Below, piece after piece: positions 61,901-64,000 of a stretch of DNA of 64,000 nucleotides. The stretch covers positions 40,862,979 to 40,926,978 of the forward strand of contig NC_090704.1 in the NCBI RefSeq assembly GCF_040954835.1, in the 5' to 3' direction. The position numbers and the translations under genes were made by a program. Origin of the DNA: Lepisosteus oculatus. Its lineage: Eukaryota; Chordata; Actinopteri; Semionotiformes; Lepisosteidae. The notes below the pieces were generated by a model, which saw only the letters and a list, made by a program, of their open reading frames with translations, had not been told where the DNA came from and searched no databases. How positions within the stretch are numbered: position 1 is the stretch's first letter; each line of letters opens with the position of its first letter.

Positions 61901-64000
61901 AAATTCTACATTCTGGGTTTGCTCTGTTTTTGCTTTCTTCCTGCCTGTGCCAATAAGAACATAAATCTGGCAAGACAGAGATGCATGTTGATATAGGCAT
62001 TTGCTATCTTGGTCAACATTTGTTTTTGTGTAATATCTGACTGAACAAAAAGACAGACGGAGAAGGCCTTGGCAGCAAGCATCATGGATTACTTTTGCCA
62101 CCCAAAACTCGCAAATTCCATCAGGATCTACCTTAATGGTCCGGACAAGCTGGGCCACGCGCTCTGTACGGAGCAGTCTCCGGGTGAGGTAACCTTTAAT
62201 TACGGCTGTAATTAAGGAAAGCGGAGTCACAGAGTGGGCACCATGTGCCTGTAAACAGATGAATAATACAGGAAGTCATTCATAGCAACAGGAAGCAGGG
62301 TATCAACTCAGCTCCCACGGTACAAATGATATCGTACTGTCCTCCTTCTCCCTTTTCAGTGTCTTTTCTTGGTAAAGACCTTCCAAAATTATATGAAACA
62401 AGAAGAAGTGTGTTCAATGCTTTACTTCTTCTGCTGCTGGGTGTAGAGAAGTGAGATTTAAATTGGGACATCGCAATTTGGAATAAAAAATAAAGCAGCA
62501 AAATAATAAACAAAACTGAAACAGCTAACTACCTGCACAGCAACTGGAGGTGAAACAGGCTGTTCAAGCAGAGGGGTGCTGGGAAAAGTCATGTCCCTCC
62601 AATATCTGCTGCAGTTAAGAGACATGGCTGAAATGTGCTGCAACAACTGGTACTGTGTTGCAATTTTCTGTGTAAATTAAAAAAAAATGAGTGGGATGTT
62701 TAATGAGGCACAATGAATTTAATGGATAAAGCAAGAGTTAAATTTGAGAATAATAAAGCACAATGGGATAGTCACACACTTAACTCTAAAAGCATATGAT
62801 GTCTATACATCATACAGTATGTCATGATGTAATTTCTTCTTAATAATAAGAGGCTTCTATTCATTTACTATACACATAGCAGTGAGAATTAAAAATGTGA
62901 TTACAAAAGAGCTTATATTAATTGCCTTATTAACCGTGTACGTTAAACACCATAATTAAATGCATGAGGACAGTGTTACAAATAAAAATTGGAGTGGTGA
63001 AAGGCAGGGAAATGGATTTTAAATCCTTGCAAAGAGTAATTCAGCATTTGAGCAGAGTCAGTGATGCTGGGGATTAAATGATAACAATGCCTGAGCTCTA
63101 CAAAGAGATTTTACAAAGATCTGCCAAATACCAAAACCAGTGAAAACAAATAAATTGGATGTTTGTCATTGTGTGGGGCTTATGAAATTCGCATTAATCC
63201 TAAAAGATCTGAAGCCAAACTGACATTTTCGACAATCGAAAAGGGAAAGTCTCTTCTTCTCCCAATATTTCCCTTTATATCACTGTAGACAACTACTAAA
63301 CTATATAATGAATCTACTATATTAATCTAGTCTTTACTCTACCATTACCCTGAGTGAACATCATTTACACAGTGAATCCTATTACACTTTAGAAACGCAT
63401 GAACAGAAGCCCAAATCAGAAAATTCCATTAACAAGGTTCTCTCCAATTATTGTATAAAAGCAAAAGCCTTTTAGCTCTTCTGATCCTTCAAAGCACTGT
63501 GGAAGCGCAGCAGATTCACAGCCTGTCTGAGCAGCTAGGGTAGTCACCTGCAGCATGTGTTGCTGTTCTTTCTGCTGTTCCTCCACCAGAGTGCGAACCT
63601 GCATTGCATGTGCTTGCCTCAACTGCAGCTGCTGTTTTTCCATGAGAGATCGTTTGACTGAAAGACAGGAAACAAATGTTGCATCGCTGTAAAATATTCT
63701 GGGACAGCTTCACCAGATCTCCATATATACAAGCAGGCTTCAATCTCTGTCCCACAAGATCCATATAGGATCCACATGTAGGACCAATGTGATTCTCAAC
63801 AGAATCTCATAAGGCTTAAATGTCTTTAGTAAAAATGCCATTTAAGTCTAACTGAAAGAGTCTTGTACAGAGCTGAAAATGTCCTTTATGGCCTTACCAT
63901 TAGGGGTGCTTGACATCAGTTTTTCTCCCATTCTGGTTTCCGTTGCAGCTTGACCAGTTCGGATGTTTAAATCTGGTGTGTTCATGAGGAGTCTTCTTTT
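58996..64000 (-). CDS. CP110-like centriolar coiled-coil protein, C-terminal seven exons, partial
   Basis: CP110 caps the distal end of centrioles and restrains centriole elongation and cilium assembly. Coding exons in the window: 64000 (continuing outside) to 63898, 63657-63548, 62667-62533, 62248-62132, 61401-61300, 60545-60429, 59340-58996 (stop TAA); 1029 bp, 342 aa, all phases consistent. In order: Gln/Glu-rich coiled coil (MEKQQLQLRQAHAMQVRTL), then the conserved C-terminal block AVIKGYLTRRLLRTERVAQL, DTRHFLLTL, QDQALRERVQHQ, LRSAHYEVHDIFFGLSPEER and WDRDLVRNREIKQK, then a Ser/Thr-rich tail of about 114 residues. The block closely follows the LTRRLL...DTxEF...LQERVxxQLRAALYDIHDIFF pattern of CCP110. 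Whether this is the ccp110 orthologue or a second copy is unclear, because human CCP110 sits at a different locus, so no symbol is given. Confidence 0.8.
59935..59985 (+). repeat. Short SINE/LINE 3' tail remnant
   Basis: TGTGCATGTTACATACTTGG followed by CAAATAAAGTAATTCTGATC resembles the GGCxAATAAAGCTGATTCTGA tail common to fish SINE/LINE pairs. Upstream sequence is not recognisable. Lies in the last intron of the CP110-like gene. Confidence 0.45.

Overview
The window is nuclear DNA of a ray-finned fish. Four spliced, single-copy vertebrate-type genes, all transcribed leftward (minus strand), lie in AT-rich introns and spacers sprinkled with fish-type SINEs, CR1/L2-like LINE debris and a short repeat with a hammerhead-ribozyme-like core. 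One of the genes is the fifth class of G-protein alpha subunit (G-alpha-v), which mammals lack and fish keep. I cannot name the species. There is nothing prokaryotic, no CRISPR array and no recognisable virus.

Layout, left to right. 1519-28928 holds the first five coding exons of gnav1 (G-alpha-v); its later exons lie beyond the left edge. 28929-33725 is a gene-free spacer with a decayed tRNA-Asn copy. 33726-48348 is the complete 13-exon pcyt2 (ethanolamine-phosphate cytidylyltransferase, 407 aa), with a 7.2 kb first intron rich in SINEs. 49986-58125 is the complete 10-exon sirt7 (nucleolar NAD-dependent deacylase, 408 aa). 58996-64000 holds the last seven coding exons of a CP110-like centriolar protein that continues past the right edge.

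All exon joins below were read by hand. They rest on conserved protein sequence plus GT/AG splice sites, and every join keeps codon phase. The pcyt2-sirt7 neighbourhood matches the order on human chromosome 17q25; gnav1 on one side and a CP110-like gene on the other do not match the human order as I remember it.

The genes do not form a pathway. They cover G-protein signalling, phosphatidylethanolamine synthesis, ribosomal chromatin control and centriole length control. sirt7 and pcyt2 follow one another head-to-tail with candidate poly(A) sites only about 0.7 kb from the next start codon, so promoters and 3' ends are crowded.

The most unusual non-coding signal is a repeat present four times (6320, 25305, 55862, 58336), once as a near-perfect 63-bp palindrome. 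It carries CUGAAGA and GAAAC boxes around a small hairpin, arranged like a hammerhead ribozyme. Two SINEs with a 5S-rRNA-like head, several tRNA-derived SINEs, a homeodomain-site-rich block inside gnav1 and an orphan exon-like ORF are also described.
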